A stretch of DNA of 64,000 nt from Candidatus Synoicihabitans palmerolidicus (GTDB taxonomy: Bacteria; Verrucomicrobiota; Verrucomicrobiia; Opitutales; Opitutaceae): positions 248,001-312,000 of the forward strand of contig JAGGDC010000003.1 in assembly GCA_020809425.1 (NCBI GenBank). The letters are read 5' to 3'. A program made the position numbers and the translations under genes. The notes below the pieces were generated by a model that searched no databases, was not told the DNA's origin, and saw nothing but the letters and a program-made list of their open reading frames with translations. Within the stretch, counting starts at the first letter, position 1. Every line of letters starts with the position of its first letter. Positions 20,858 to 30,973 of the stretch are shown here, piece by piece.

Positions 20858-22042
20858 AGTGTGCTGAGAGTTAATGAACTATACTGAATGAAGGGATGCG
20901 GCGGTGCGGGCGCGGTGGATTTTCTCCAGGATGGCGGAGCCTTCGGCCTTCCAAGTGTAGCGGGTGGGTTCGAGGTCGCGTGCGACCATGTAGGTTTCGA
21001 TGGCGTTGGTAAGGTCTCGAACGCTGGTGAAGCTGCCATCGCGGATACAATCGACGGTGAGGTCGCGGAAGAAGCGCTCCACTAGATTCAACCAGGAAGA
21101 GGATGTTGGAGTGCAGTGCGATGCGCTCGACGCCATGGGCTTTGGCATGGCGCTGATGGCGCCACTTTATCCAGCTCTTCACTTTGGCGTGCTTGTGGGT
21201 GGCGTAGTTGTCGATGATCAGATGCAGGACCAAGCCGTCGGGTGCCTGCGCATCGATGTGCTGGAGGAAACCGAGCCATTCGCGGTGGGTATGCCGAGAG
21301 GCGGTGCGTCGCATGATTTTGCCGTCCAGATAGCCGAGGGCGGCGAATAGCGTGACCGTGCCGTGGCGGGTGTAATCGTGGGTGGCGGTTGTGATGTGCC
21401 CGATACCCCATGGCAGGCCCGGCTGGGTGCGCTCAAGCGCCTGGCACTGGCTTTTCTCGTCGCAACACAGCACCAAGGCCCGATCGGGCGGATTCAGATA
21501 CAAGCCGATGACATCCCAAAACTTGGCCTCAAAGTTCCGGTCACGCGACAACTTGAACATTCGTCGCAAATGGGGCTTCAGGTCATTGGCCCGCCACAGA
21601 CGCTGCACGGTGTGGGCCGACCACCCCCTTGGCCTTGGCCATCGCCCGTGAGGACCAGCGGGTGCGCCCGGCCGGGGGTTGCGTGACCTCAGTGACGATC
21701 TGAGCGCGCATCGCCACATCCACACTCGACTTCCTGCCCGAACGTCTCGCTTCGGTCCATCCAGCCAACCCTGCCTCACGAAATCGCTTTTCCCACTTCG
21801 CCACCACCGGACGATTCACTCCGATCTAAGTAGCCACCGGCTCCTGGCTTTTCCCTTCGGCCCGCAACAACACGATGCGCGCCCGCCTGACCTCCCGTTG
21901 CGGCGTGGTCGGGCGTTTGATCATCTGTTCAAGTTCTTGATGCTGCGCGGCATCAATGATTAGCGGATTAACAGGGCGGGCCATGCACCCATCCTGCACT
22001 ACTATTTTTATTTTGTGTAGCTAATTAACTCCCACTATACTA
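20858..22042 (-). mobile_element. IS630-family insertion sequence, copy 1
   Basis: The left end at 20858 reads TAGTGTGCTGAGAGTTAATG. The right end, read on the minus strand from 22042, is TAGTATAGTGGGAGTTAATT. The shared TAGTG..TG.GAGTTAAT pattern is the inverted repeat, bounded by the TA expected for IS630 insertion. The same ends recur at 49733-50752 and, alone, at 53356. The element ends 25 bp from tRNA-Tyr. Confidence 0.85.
20879..21984 (-). pseudogene. IS630 transposase, frameshifted
   Basis: ATG 21984 gives MARPVNPLIIDAAQHQELEQ, then the helix-turn-helix region (GVNRPVVAKWEKRFREAGL). A TAG stands just before IGVNRP where the second copy has a sense codon (QIGVNRP). The catalytic part carries LVLCCDEKSQCQALERT (first Asp), LHLIIDNYATHKHAKV (second Asp) and NLVERFFRDLTVDC (Glu). 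Frame breaks lie between VASVAGQ and HTVQRLWRANDLKPH (near 21600) and near 21085. With repairs the protein is about 365 residues, normal for the family. Confidence 0.82.
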
Positions 22043-22066
22043 GTGGCTGGAATGGCGTTTGTAAGA

Positions 22067-22153
<87 letters not shown>

Positions 22154-22233
22154 GAAGGAACGGCGTAGTTCATGGTGGCGGCCGCAAAGTTCAAGGGATT
22201 TTTTCGCCTTCGAGTAAACTAACTCATTATTCC

Positions 22234-22953
22234 TTATAGGATGCCCGCGTCACGGAAGCTGTAGTGGCCGAGTCCGACGGGGTCGGTGCCGGTGCTTCCG
22301 ATGATGATGTGATCGAGTAACTCGATATCCACAGTGCGGGAAGCTTCACGTAGCAAGCGGGTTACACGAATATAGGCCGCACTGGGAGCAGGATCCCCAC
22401 TGGGGTGATTGTGGACGCAGACGACGGCGGAGGCGGCTTCTTTGATGGCTTCACGAAATACTTCCCGCGGGTGGACCAAAGTGCTGCCAGCGGTGCCCGA
22501 GGTGACTTCCACGCGGCGTATGAGGCGATTCTTACGGTTTAGGCAGAGTACCCAGAATTTTTAGCCCGCGAGACCGAGGGTTTGAGGGCGGCAAAAGCGG
22601 GCGATTTCAGCAGGATTGTCCAAGATGGGGGGCGCTGAGTCTTCACAGGCCAGGATTCGACGGGCGACTTCCATGACCGTGACGAGCTGCAGTCCCTTGA
22701 TGCGCCCGATACCTTTGTGGCGGGTAAAGTCTTTTTCGCTCCAACCGATGAGGTCGGCCAAGGATCCGGAAGCGGCGATCAGTTTCTCGGCGACAGCGAA
22801 CACGTCGTGACCTTGGGTGCCGTTGCGCAGGAGCATGGCCAGCAATTCGGTGTCGCTGAGTGCGCGGGGCCCGGAGCGTTCGAGTCGTTCTTGCGGGCGT
22901 TCGCCTGCGGCCATTTCGAGCAGGCGACTGGGAGAGTAGATACTTTCGGCCAT
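22234..22953 (-). pseudogene. radC: RadC-family JAMM protein with single nonsense codon
   Basis: ATG 22953 gives MAESIYSPSRLLEMAAGERP, the usual RadC opening, followed by the helix-hairpin-helix region (PRALSDTELLAMLLRNGTQG, KGIGRIKGLQLV). The frame stops at TAA 22561-22563 in LGLAG-stop-KFWVLCLNRKNRL. It continues in the same frame through VEVTSGTAGSTLVHPREVF and the metal site VHNHPSGDPAPSAAYI to the end at 22234. GAA to TAA is the simplest explanation. The JAMM residues (Glu in HPREVF, HxH, late Asp) are all present. Although named RadC, the family has no established essential repair role. An open frame upstream to 23124 overlaps the terminator and is unlikely to be translated. Confidence 0.88.
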
Positions 22954-22993
22954 TCGTTTCGAGCCCTGAAACGGTGGCTGGGGGGCAATTCTT

Positions 22994-23028
22994 TCAAAAA
23001 GAACGCCCGCCTGATTAAGGGCGGGCGA
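22994..23028 (-). terminator. Intrinsic terminator after the PVC dehydrogenase gene
   Basis: On the minus strand an 8-bp GC stem (CGCCCGCC/GGCGGGCG, loop CTTAATCA) is followed by TTCTTTTT. It stands 29 bases beyond the stop at 23057 and separates that gene from radC. Confidence 0.75.
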
Positions 23029-23056
23029 AAACTTGCTGGGAACGGGAAAGTCGCGG

Positions 23057-26000
23057 CTATTCGCCGTGGGTGGCACGGGTAGCGGTTTCGCCTTCACCGT
23101 CGTCGGATTGACCAATTGGGTCACCGGGTTTCAAGGTCTTCATGAACGCCATCAAGTCCCGCATTTCAGAGCGTTTCAGTACGAGGCCGAAGATGGGAGG
23201 CATGCTCGACGGGGCGGCCGCTCGGTCGAGCACTTTGGCCGGATCGATTTCCTGTTTGGTGCCGGCGGCATCCCAGATGACTATTTTTTCGGGGGTTTCT
23301 TCGGCGATGGTGCCGGCGAAATAACCGCCGTCTGATAGCGTGAATGCCACGACGTCGAAGCCTGGAGCGATGGCGGCATTGGGATCGATTATGGATTCGC
23401 GGATATACTCGGAGGAGGTGCGCTCCGCGATATCGCTCAGATCCGGTCCCGCTTCACCGCCTTCACCGTTGGCTTTGTGGCAGTGGGTGCACGCGAGGAC
23501 GGGATGTTGGTTGAACAGGCGCCACCCCTTGCGGGCGTCACCGCCTTCGAGCGCACCGCGGTAGGGGGCTAAGGTGTCGCCGTGGACGGTCCAATGCGCT
23601 TGTAGATCCGCGAAGGCGGTTTGCACCACGGGAAATTCCGAGGCTTCGGCGGCGTCGAGAAGTTCCACTTGGGCGAGATAGGGCACTTCGCCGGCAAGGA
23701 GGCGTTTGAGTCCGGCGGCGAGCAGATCGGCGGCGGCCGGATCGGCAAGGTCGGCGATGGCGGTGAACGAGGCTTGTTGTTCGGCGGCGGAGCCGGTTTC
23801 AGCCATGAGAGTGAGAATGGGCAGGGCTTGTTTGGGAGAAAGTCGCGCCAGAATGGGGAGTGTAGCCATTCGCAGCTCGGGTGCGTTGGAAGCGCCGGCC
23901 AAAGCGACCGCTTCGAGTAACTTGGGATCGTCGAAGTCGCTGAGGACGCCGAGGGCTTCGGCGCGAACTTCGCCATCCTCCGATGGGTCGGACATTAGGG
24001 CGAGAATGCGGGGTGAAGCTGCGGTAAACTTGAACTCCTCAACGGCGCGTAATACGGCGCGCTTCACGCTGCGAGTGGAGTCGGTCAAAAGGGAGGCAAG
24101 GTGGGCGTCCAGCGCAGCGAGGACAGGTTGCGCGTCGCGGACCGGGAGAGGGCGGTAGACGCCGACGAGGCGATCGCGATCAAAGGGTTCAGCCCAAGTC
24201 GACAACTGGTGGAGCGCTTCCTCCCGCAAGTCGGAGGAAACGCCGGGATTCGCGGCAAAGGCGGCGAGAGCGACGGCGTCTTGCGGTCGACCGAGGCGAT
24301 GGCGGGCGTTTATGAGCCGGTGTTGCAGGGGAATGTCTTCCCGATCCCCGGAGCGCGGCGAGGGCAGGCAATGCGTCATTGATTGGGGCGTCATTGATGG
24401 CGAGAGCGGCTTCGCGCACCAGGTAAGGGTCGCGGTCCAGCAGGAAGCTGCTGATCTGGGCGTCTTGCAGGAGACGGTAGGCCAGAATAACATCGAGTCG
24501 CACAGCGGGAGATTCGTCGGACTCGGCGAGGGCCAGCGCGGCGCGGTTGTGGAGACGAGACAGGGCGTAAGATGCGGCATGGCGAATGGCCGGGTCGGAA
24601 TCGGCGTTGCGACGCAGGAGTTCCAGCAGGGCAGGGGCCGCTTCAGGATTGTCCAGTTTACCGAGGGATTGGGCGGCAAAGAAGCGCACGCGAGGCTCCT
24701 CGTCGGAAAGGAGTTTTATGAGGGTCGCATAGTGCGATGTATCATGGTGGTCACCGGCGAGTTTGGCCGCTTGAGCGCGGACTTCGGAGTCGGTATCAAC
24801 CAAGGTCGTGGTCAGGACCGCCAGGGCGTTGGCGTTGGATTTGGCCCAGGCCCCAGAGTGCATGGATGCGGGCCAAGGTGGAGGCGGAGACATTGGTGGC
24901 GAGTTGGCTCAAGCCGGAAATGTTGGCGGCTCCGCGGTCGGCGAGTTCGAATTGGAATTCTGTGCGGATACGTTGATCGCGGTGGCAGAGGAGAGCGATC
25001 AGGTCGTCGTCGCTGGCGGCAGCGATGCCACCGGCGATCAGGGACTCGACTTGGGCGAAGAGTTCGACTTCGGATGCGGGACGCTCTTTAGGGGAGAGTG
25101 AATACACGCGGCCCATGTTGGATTTGGGCCAGCCCACCACCCAGTCGACGAAGTAAAATTTACCGTTCGGGGCGAACGTGACATCGGTCGGCAGCATGCC
25201 CCAGACGAAGGGTTCGCTGGACTCGACCTTGTAAGACGCGCCGGACGGGGCGAGCTTGTAGGACTGGACGCCGGAGCGAGCGATACTGCCCTTGAAGTGG
25301 GTGATGAACAGAGTCTGGTCGAATGCCGATGTGAGGCCGGTGCCCGGGTAGTAGGTGATGCCGGATGGGCCGTCTTCGATATTGGCCACGGGAGGCAGGA
25401 TGTAGGCGGGGCGGCCGGGGAAATCGGGTTTCCAGAGACCGTCGCTCATCCAGGGACCGGCGCGGCCGAGGGGGGCGAATTGGTAACCGATATGCCATCC
25501 GGAGTCGCTGCCTTCGAGAACGTGCACAAGCCGCTCGAGATCCCCATTGTCACAATCATTGTCACCAGTGAGCAAGTCGCCGTATTCGTTGAAGGCGAGC
25601 TCTTGCGGATTTCGGAGGCTGGATCCGACGAGTTCGAATTCAGGGCCGTCGGGGTTGGCTCGAAAGACCGCACCCTGGTTAACGAGTTTGACCGTGTGTC
25701 CATCGGGGCTCGTGACGTTGGTGGCGCGGTCGCCGATGGAAAAGTAGAGTTTGCCGTCCGGGCCGAAAATCAGTCCGTGCAAATCGTGGCCGATAAACCC
25801 AAAACGGATACCGAAGCCGCGCAGGAGGTCGTGTCGATTCGTGGCGGTGGTGCCGGTGGGATCGGTGTCGAACTGCCAGAGGCTGGGAATGTTGGTGAAC
25901 CAGACCTTGCCCTTCGAGCAAGCACGCCGGACGCGATGCCGTCGAGTTTGGTGTTAAATCCATCGGCGAAGACTCGACTATCGTCGGCGACGCCATCGCC

Positions 26001-26522
26001 ATCCGTATTTTGGACCAGCCGAACAACTTCGGTTTCGAGTGCAAGTTGTTCGGCTTGTTCGCCAAAAACGATATCGATCAATTCGGCGCGATCTTCGATG
26101 GACTGGCTGGCGAGCTCGAATTCGAGAATGTCCATGTAGCCGCGGATATCGAGGACACTGCTACGGTAGCGATGAGTTTCCGAAACGAAGAAACGACCCT
26201 GCTCGTCAAAGTCGAATGAGACGGGATTCGAAAGCATCGGCTCGGCGGCCCATAGTTTGATCTCAAAATCCTGATTCGTGCTGAATCCGGAGATGGCGCG
26301 TTCGCCGGCGGGGGAAGCCGGAGTCATGACCGGCTCGGACAAGCGTTGTTCGCCCGGATCGAGGTCCAGTTGAGGATAGGGAGGGAGGACGGCTGGGGCG
26401 ATGGGGGCACCACAGAGCAGGAGGGTGGTTGCCGCAGTCCAGCACTGAGTGCACAGGCTGAGAGGGAGTGGTTTTAGGCGGAGATACAAGGTCTCGACAC
26501 CGCAATAGGTCTTTGCAGCCAA
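23057..26522 (-). pseudogene. Large secreted PVC dehydrogenase: beta-propeller, HEAT repeats and cytochrome c, decayed
   Basis: The repaired product would be about 1,150 residues. An N-terminal export segment precedes a glucose/sorbosone-dehydrogenase-like propeller (NQDFEIKLWAAEPML, GRFFVSETHRY, LIFGPDGKLYFSIGDRATN, LTGDNDCDNGDLERL, YYPGTGLTSAFDQTLFITHF). A HEAT-repeat region follows (EVRAQAAKLAGDHHD, PRVRFFAAQSLGKLDNPEAA), and then a C-terminal cytochrome c with CTHCH near 23480 and MPPIFG as likely Met ligand. Frame changes lie near 25935, 24850 and 24355. The start is uncertain: only a TTG at 26522 fits the frame. Such proteins are typical of PVC bacteria and are thought to oxidise sugars or polyols at the envelope; the substrate is unknown. 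A good terminator follows the gene. Confidence 0.85.
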
Positions 26523-26671
26523 GCAGGTTGGCTTAAATAATAAGCGTGAGTTTGAGCGCGATACACATCAATTATTGACGAATAGATACCGTAAGTCAAT
26601 GCTATGCCACAAAATGCAATTCGAGGCCGTATGGGTTCCCGTCGAGTCAATCTCAGGTGGGATTGAGGGGG

Positions 26672-27550
26672 TCAGACCGTGCAGAGTTTTATCGCCCGCT
26701 TCAGTGCGGCGAGAGGATCGGCCTCCGTGGGTACAAATTATTGGCCGACGAAACCCGTGTAGCCGGTTTCGGCGATGGCACGCATGACGGCTTTGTAGTC
26801 GATTTCCTGAAATTTGCCATCGAGCTCGTTGCGACCCGGATTACCTCCGGTGTGATAGTGGCCGATCCACTTCTGATGATCGCGGATGGTGCGGATCATA
26901 TCCCCCTCCATGATCTGCATGTGGTAGATATCGTAGAGTAGTTTGAAGTGCGCGGAGCCGACTTTTTCGCAAAGTTGCACGCCCCACGGGGTACGATCGC
27001 ATTGTAATCGACGTGGTTAACCTTGGAGCTTTGAGCAGTTCCATGCAAAGGGTGACCCCGTGTTTCTCGACGATGGGGACAATCAGATCGAGACCTTCGG
27101 CGCCAATTTCCAAGCCCTCGGCGTCGGACAAGCCCCGACGGTTGCCGGAAAACACGATCATGTTCGTCTGGCCGACGGCGGCCATGAGCGGGATTTTTTT
27201 CGCCATAAACGCCTCGATCTAGGCGTGGTGCTTGCGCTCGTTGAGGCCGTCAACGATGCCTCCGGGCACCCCCCAGACCATGCCACAGTCGAGGCCATGG
27301 CGGGCGAGAACAGGCAGTTCCTCGACGCTGACGAGCTCGATGGAATCGAGTCCGAGATCCTTAGCGGCGGCGGCGAAATCCTCGAGCGAAATGTCGCGGT
27401 AGCACCATTTACAGGCGGAATGTTTGTATTTGCCCATGAGCGGCTCGGATGGGGCGGTAGCTGCGACGCTACGAGCGGAAGGGAGGCGGCCAAGGCGGAG
27501 CCTGTCGCGAGATTTTTAAGGACAGAACGACGGGTAATAGGGTTACTCAC
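26672..27550 (-). pseudogene. Tat-exported TIM-barrel sugar isomerase-like protein, decayed
   Basis: GTG 27550 begins MSNPITRRSVLKNLATGSAL, a twin-arginine signal. After a frame change near 27450 the barrel continues with CYRDISLEDFAAAAKDLGLD and GGIVDGLNERKHHA. A TAG follows, then IEAFMAKKIPLMAAVGQTNM and FSGNRRGL. A shift near 27010 precedes [17 protein letters not shown] and [21 protein letters not shown] comes after GYTGFVGQ, and the same frame continues FVPTEADPLAALKRA to 26672. These are hallmarks of the hydroxypyruvate isomerase/AP-endonuclease-2 fold family with its metal site (Glu, Asp, His). At least two nonsense codons and two frameshifts make it dead. The 124 bp between it and DruA-ISAs1 copy 2 hold no recognisable gene. 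Confidence 0.8.
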
Positions 27551-27674
27551 GACGGGAAATTGTTACGCGTCAGAAGGGGACGCCAGCATGGCTTTCGGCA
27601 AACGGTCTGTCTGCCCGAACGCGGGGCTGACTTTGACGCACACAAAGAAACCCGGAAAGCGGGGCTCTTTTGAC

Positions 27675-29595
27675 CATGGTCTTTTGTTTTAGGAATGGGA
27701 ACGGATGGCGCGCAGGGAGATATGCGTGGAATGTTGGCAGAATTCGAAGACGTGCGGCAGGGGCCGCTCGGGCCAGTGTTGGGCGCAGACGCGCAGCAGG
27801 ACGCTGCGCAAGAGGGCGAGGCTGGCCAGAGGGCGTTGACGTTGCGGGTACGCGAGTGGTCTTCGCGCCAGCAGGCGTCGCGGCGCCAGTGGTTGCGGAT
27901 CTCCCTCCGCCCCAGTGCCCGCGGATCAAGGCGAGCATTTGCGCAGGGCTGCGTTCTGCGGGTGCCAGGCTGCTGGCGGAGGCGCGTTGCTCGCAACTTT
28001 CGGTGAGGTCGCGTTTTCGCACCGTGGTTTTGTCCACGAGCACCAGGCTGCGCAGCCCGGGGTAGTCGGCTTGCGAGGGCGTGGCCACCACCACGGACAC
28101 CCGCCAGGTGGTCACGCGGCCCCGACTCGGATCGGTCAGCTCAAAAAAGGGGGGTGGAACGGTCCGGGCGCGCTGGACCAGCGCGCTCAGCTGGGGTTGG
28201 TTGCCTTTGATCTGGAGCACATACTCGCCGCCTTTTCCCACGATGGTGCGGGCCTGCTCGCGGGTGGCGTGCAAGGCGTCGCCGGTGTGACGATCTGCTC
28301 GTCCAACGACGCGGCGGCCAACACCTCACCGGCGCGGGCCTGTTCACCGCGCGGGGGGGGTTCTTTTTGATCGACGATGGCCAGGGCAACCGGCGCGCCG
28401 GTGTAGGCCTCGACCAGGCTAAGCACCCCGACCGCGTCGCGGATAAACTTTCCGTCCAGGGCGAGCGCTCCGGGCAGGGCACCGGCGTGGGCTGTGAGCC
28501 AGCGGTTGTGAGGGCCTGGGCCAAGGCCTCCGGATCGAGCCGGGTGAGCACGTCGTAAAACACGCTGTAACTGGGGGCCAGGCGGACCTTTGTGCCGGCC
28601 TCACGGGGCAGGGCCAGGGCGAAGTGCTGGTCTTGGTCGAGCAGGTTGGCCATACGAGCGATCGACGCGATGTCGCGCCGGCCGGCCGGCAGCGCGAGCG
28701 CCACGATGCCAAGAACCGGACCGATCTTGAAGCGGGTGTTTTTGGCGCGCGGATCGGGCACGCCGCACAGGGCCTCCAACAGAGAGGGCAACTGGCCGTT
28801 TTTGAGCGGCAGGGTGCCGGTGGGCGCGCGGCGCAGTCCCGCCCGGCAGTCCTCGGGCAAAGCGGGGTCGGGGGCGCTCAGCAGGGCCTTGGCCGAGGGG
28901 TGCAGGGGCCGCAGCAGCCACAGGTGCTATGGGTTGGCCGTGCTCGCGGTAAAAGTCGCCTCGGTGCCGTTCGTAACCCTGGCTGGTCCCGACGGGCTCC
29001 CACGCGGAGGCCTTGTAGCACGTGCCTTGGTAGGCCTCCGGGTCGGTGAAGGTCTTCGGGCTAGCAGCGGCCGATAGCCGAAGCGTTCCTGCCAATGGCC
29101 CGGCAACGTGCGCACGGCCGCCGCGAGCACCTGGGAGGCGAAATTGGGCTCCTTGCCGTGCTTGGTGAGCAGTAGAAAGCGGCGGTTTTGCACCACCAGG
29201 GAAAGCCGCTCGACCCGGCGGGTCGCATCCCAGCCCACCCACCGGTCCCGGTCCTGGAGCGCGTAGCAGGCCGGACCCCACGCCAGCAGCGCCCCACCGC
29301 CCGCACCCCTCTTTCGACAATCTGGCGCAGGTAATCGCCCACCGGATGCCCGGATCCCAAGTAGTGCCGCTCGTGCAGCTGCGCGTCGAACCACTCCTGC
29401 TCGGCCGCAGTGGCCATGCGCACCTCCACGTTTCGATCCCAGTGCTTCTGCTCCGGGTTTGCGTTCGTCGCTTCCCTTTCCGTTTCACCTTTAGATTTCA
29501 ACCCGCTGCAACAGATCGAAAATCGTCAAAATGGTCTAGCTCAAAGTTACACCGCTGACCTTCAATCACTTCACCCGTCACGGGAAAAGACCATG
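27675..29595 (-). mobile_element. DruA-ISAs1 fusion insertion sequence, copy 2
   Basis: The ends are the same as in the other two copies (CATGGTCTTTTGTTTTAGG at the left, CATGGTCTTTTCCCGTGACG read from the right). The right end abuts the middle of an ABC-2 permease gene, but the missing 5' half of that gene is not on the left side. So the element marks a deletion or recombination joint rather than a simple insertion. No target duplication is seen. Confidence 0.85.
27689..29501 (-). pseudogene. DUF4338 (DruA-like) plus ISAs1 transposase fusion, copy 2, frameshifted
   Basis: ATG 29501 gives MKSKGETEREATNANPEQKH. The DruA-like part repeats HERHYLGSGHPVGDYLRQI and TLPGHWQERFGYRPLL. The ISAs1 part repeats SLLEALCGVPDPRAKNTRFK and RARTVPPPFFELTDPSRG. 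Copy-specific breaks lie near 29290 (one G too many), 29055, 28930, 28508 (an extra GT in the ALNRWL region) and 28355. The break at CACACC, near 28285 and just before GDALHATREQ, is identical in position and sequence to that in the other copies. The first catalytic position reads LDGKFIRDAVG in another frame, so Asp is retained here. The protein cannot be read as one chain. Confidence 0.8.
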
Positions 29596-29596
29596 C

Positions 29597-30151
29597 CTGT
29601 TTTGGAGCAACCTCTTCGAATTAGGCCGCAATATCCGCTCCGGCACGTTTGACTTCTTTTTGGCTCAATCCGGCAACCTTCTGTTCATGGTTTCCACCCG
29701 GAAAATCGACCTCGACAGTATCCTCAATGTCGTCGTGGCCGCCGCAGTGATCGGCTACTCCATGCATGAGCTGAATCTTGCGCCCAGCCTGTTTGATTAC
29801 CTCACCTACGGGGTGTTTGTCGGGTGCGGAGTCATGGTGAGCTACTCCCTGCTTCTACTCATCTCTTCCGTGAGTTTTTGGACCATTGGCAGCCAAGGCA
29901 TGGAAGGCGGCTACTGCACTTTGTTCGAATTTTCCCGCCTGCCTCGAGAAGCCTTCAGCGGCGTTTCCAATGTCGTTTTCGTGTGGATACTTCCAACCGT
30001 CGTCATCTCCAACGCCCCCGCCCTCACCTTTATCTCGGGTTTGCAGCCCGGCTACACGCTCTGGCTGCTCGGCACCACCGCTGCTTGGTTCGCTCTGAGC
30101 GTGTTTGTTTTCCACCGAGGCCTGCGCCGCTACGCCAGCGCGTCTTCGTAG
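29597..30151 (+). pseudogene. ABC-2 family permease, 5' half missing
   Basis: An open frame begins directly at the IS edge with LFWSNLFELGRNIRSGTFDF and runs without a stop through FLAQSGNLLFMVSTRKIDLD to TAG at 30149-30151. The pattern R-SGTFDFFLxxP/QxNxLF and the following four to five hydrophobic segments fit the ABC2_membrane_6 permease family, which pairs with an ATPase to export lipids or peptides. About 185 residues remain of an expected 260-270. The N-terminal helices are absent on both sides of the IS. No ATPase gene is nearby. The first ATG within the remnant is not preceded by a ribosome binding site. Confidence 0.75.
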
Positions 30152-30231
30152 CCGCTCGGGTCCACGATTGCCGCCCCGCTCTTGCGCCTTTACGCGCCGC
30201 CGCATTGGGTGTGCCCTTACCGACAGCCTCC

Positions 30232-30942
30232 ATGTCCTCGTCCACCGATCAACTTCAGGACCGGATCAATTACCGCTTTAATGATCCTCAACTCCTCCGG
30301 CTTGCCCTGACTCACCCGTCGTGGCTTCAGCAGGATGCCGATTGCACGGAAAGTAACCAACGCCTCGAGTTTCTTGGCGACGCGGTTCTCCAAATGGTCC
30401 TCACCGAAGCCCTCTTCCAACTCTACCCCGACGACCGCGAAGGCGCTCTGAGCCAAAGACGCGTCGCCATTTCCAATGGTCACTTCCTGGCCCAAATTGC
30501 CCGCGAAATCGATCTCGCCGATCATCTCTTGATTGCCGCCAGCGAAGAATCCATGGGCGGGCGTCACCGCCCCGCCGCGCTCGAAGACGCTTTCGAAGCT
30601 CTTATCGGGGCCATTTACTCGGATAGTGATTTCACCTCTGTGCGCCAGGTCGTCCTCCAGCTTTACGGAGACCTGTCCTCTCGTCTGACACAAGTAATTC
30701 CGACCGAGAATCCCAAAGGGCGGCTGCAGGAACGCGTGCACCCCCAATTCGGCAACAACGCTTTGCGCTATGAGGTGTCCCATATCTCCGGCGAAGACCA
30801 CGCTCGCGAATACGAGGCCCAGGTTTTTCTGAAGGAAAACTACCTCGGTGCCGGGCGCGGCACATCTAAAAAGGCCGCCGAAGCCGCCGCCGCCCGCACC
30901 GCCCTCGCCAGCGCCTTGGTGCCTCCCGCCACCGATAGCTAA
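30232..30942 (+). CDS. rnc: Ribonuclease III
   Basis: ATG 30232 gives 236 residues. The RNase III signature NQRLEFLGDAVLQMVLTE (residues about 41-60) includes the catalytic Glu and Asp. The second acidic cluster is ALEDAFEALIGAIY. A C-terminal double-stranded RNA-binding domain is present (NPKGRLQERVHPQFG, GRGTSKKAAEAAAA). The gene is intact and of normal length. The enzyme processes rRNA precursors and other double-stranded RNA in the cytoplasm. It lies 80 bp after the permease remnant and 31 bp before the mfd start, and is followed by the surA-like gene in operon-like order. Preservation here while its neighbour mfd is wrecked indicates selection. Confidence 0.97.
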   Translation: MSSSTDQLQDRINYRFNDPQLLRLALTHPSWLQQDADCTESNQRLEFLGDAVLQMVLTEALFQLYPDDREGALSQRRVAISNGHFLAQIAREIDLADHLLIAASEESMGGRHRPAALEDAFEALIGAIYSDSDFTSVRQVVLQLYGDLSSRLTQVIPTENPKGRLQERVHPQFGNNALRYEVSHISGEDHAREYEAQVFLKENYLGAGRGTSKKAAEAAAARTALASALVPPATDS

Positions 30943-30973
30943 GTCTCCTCACGACTTCCTATTTGTCCTGTCC

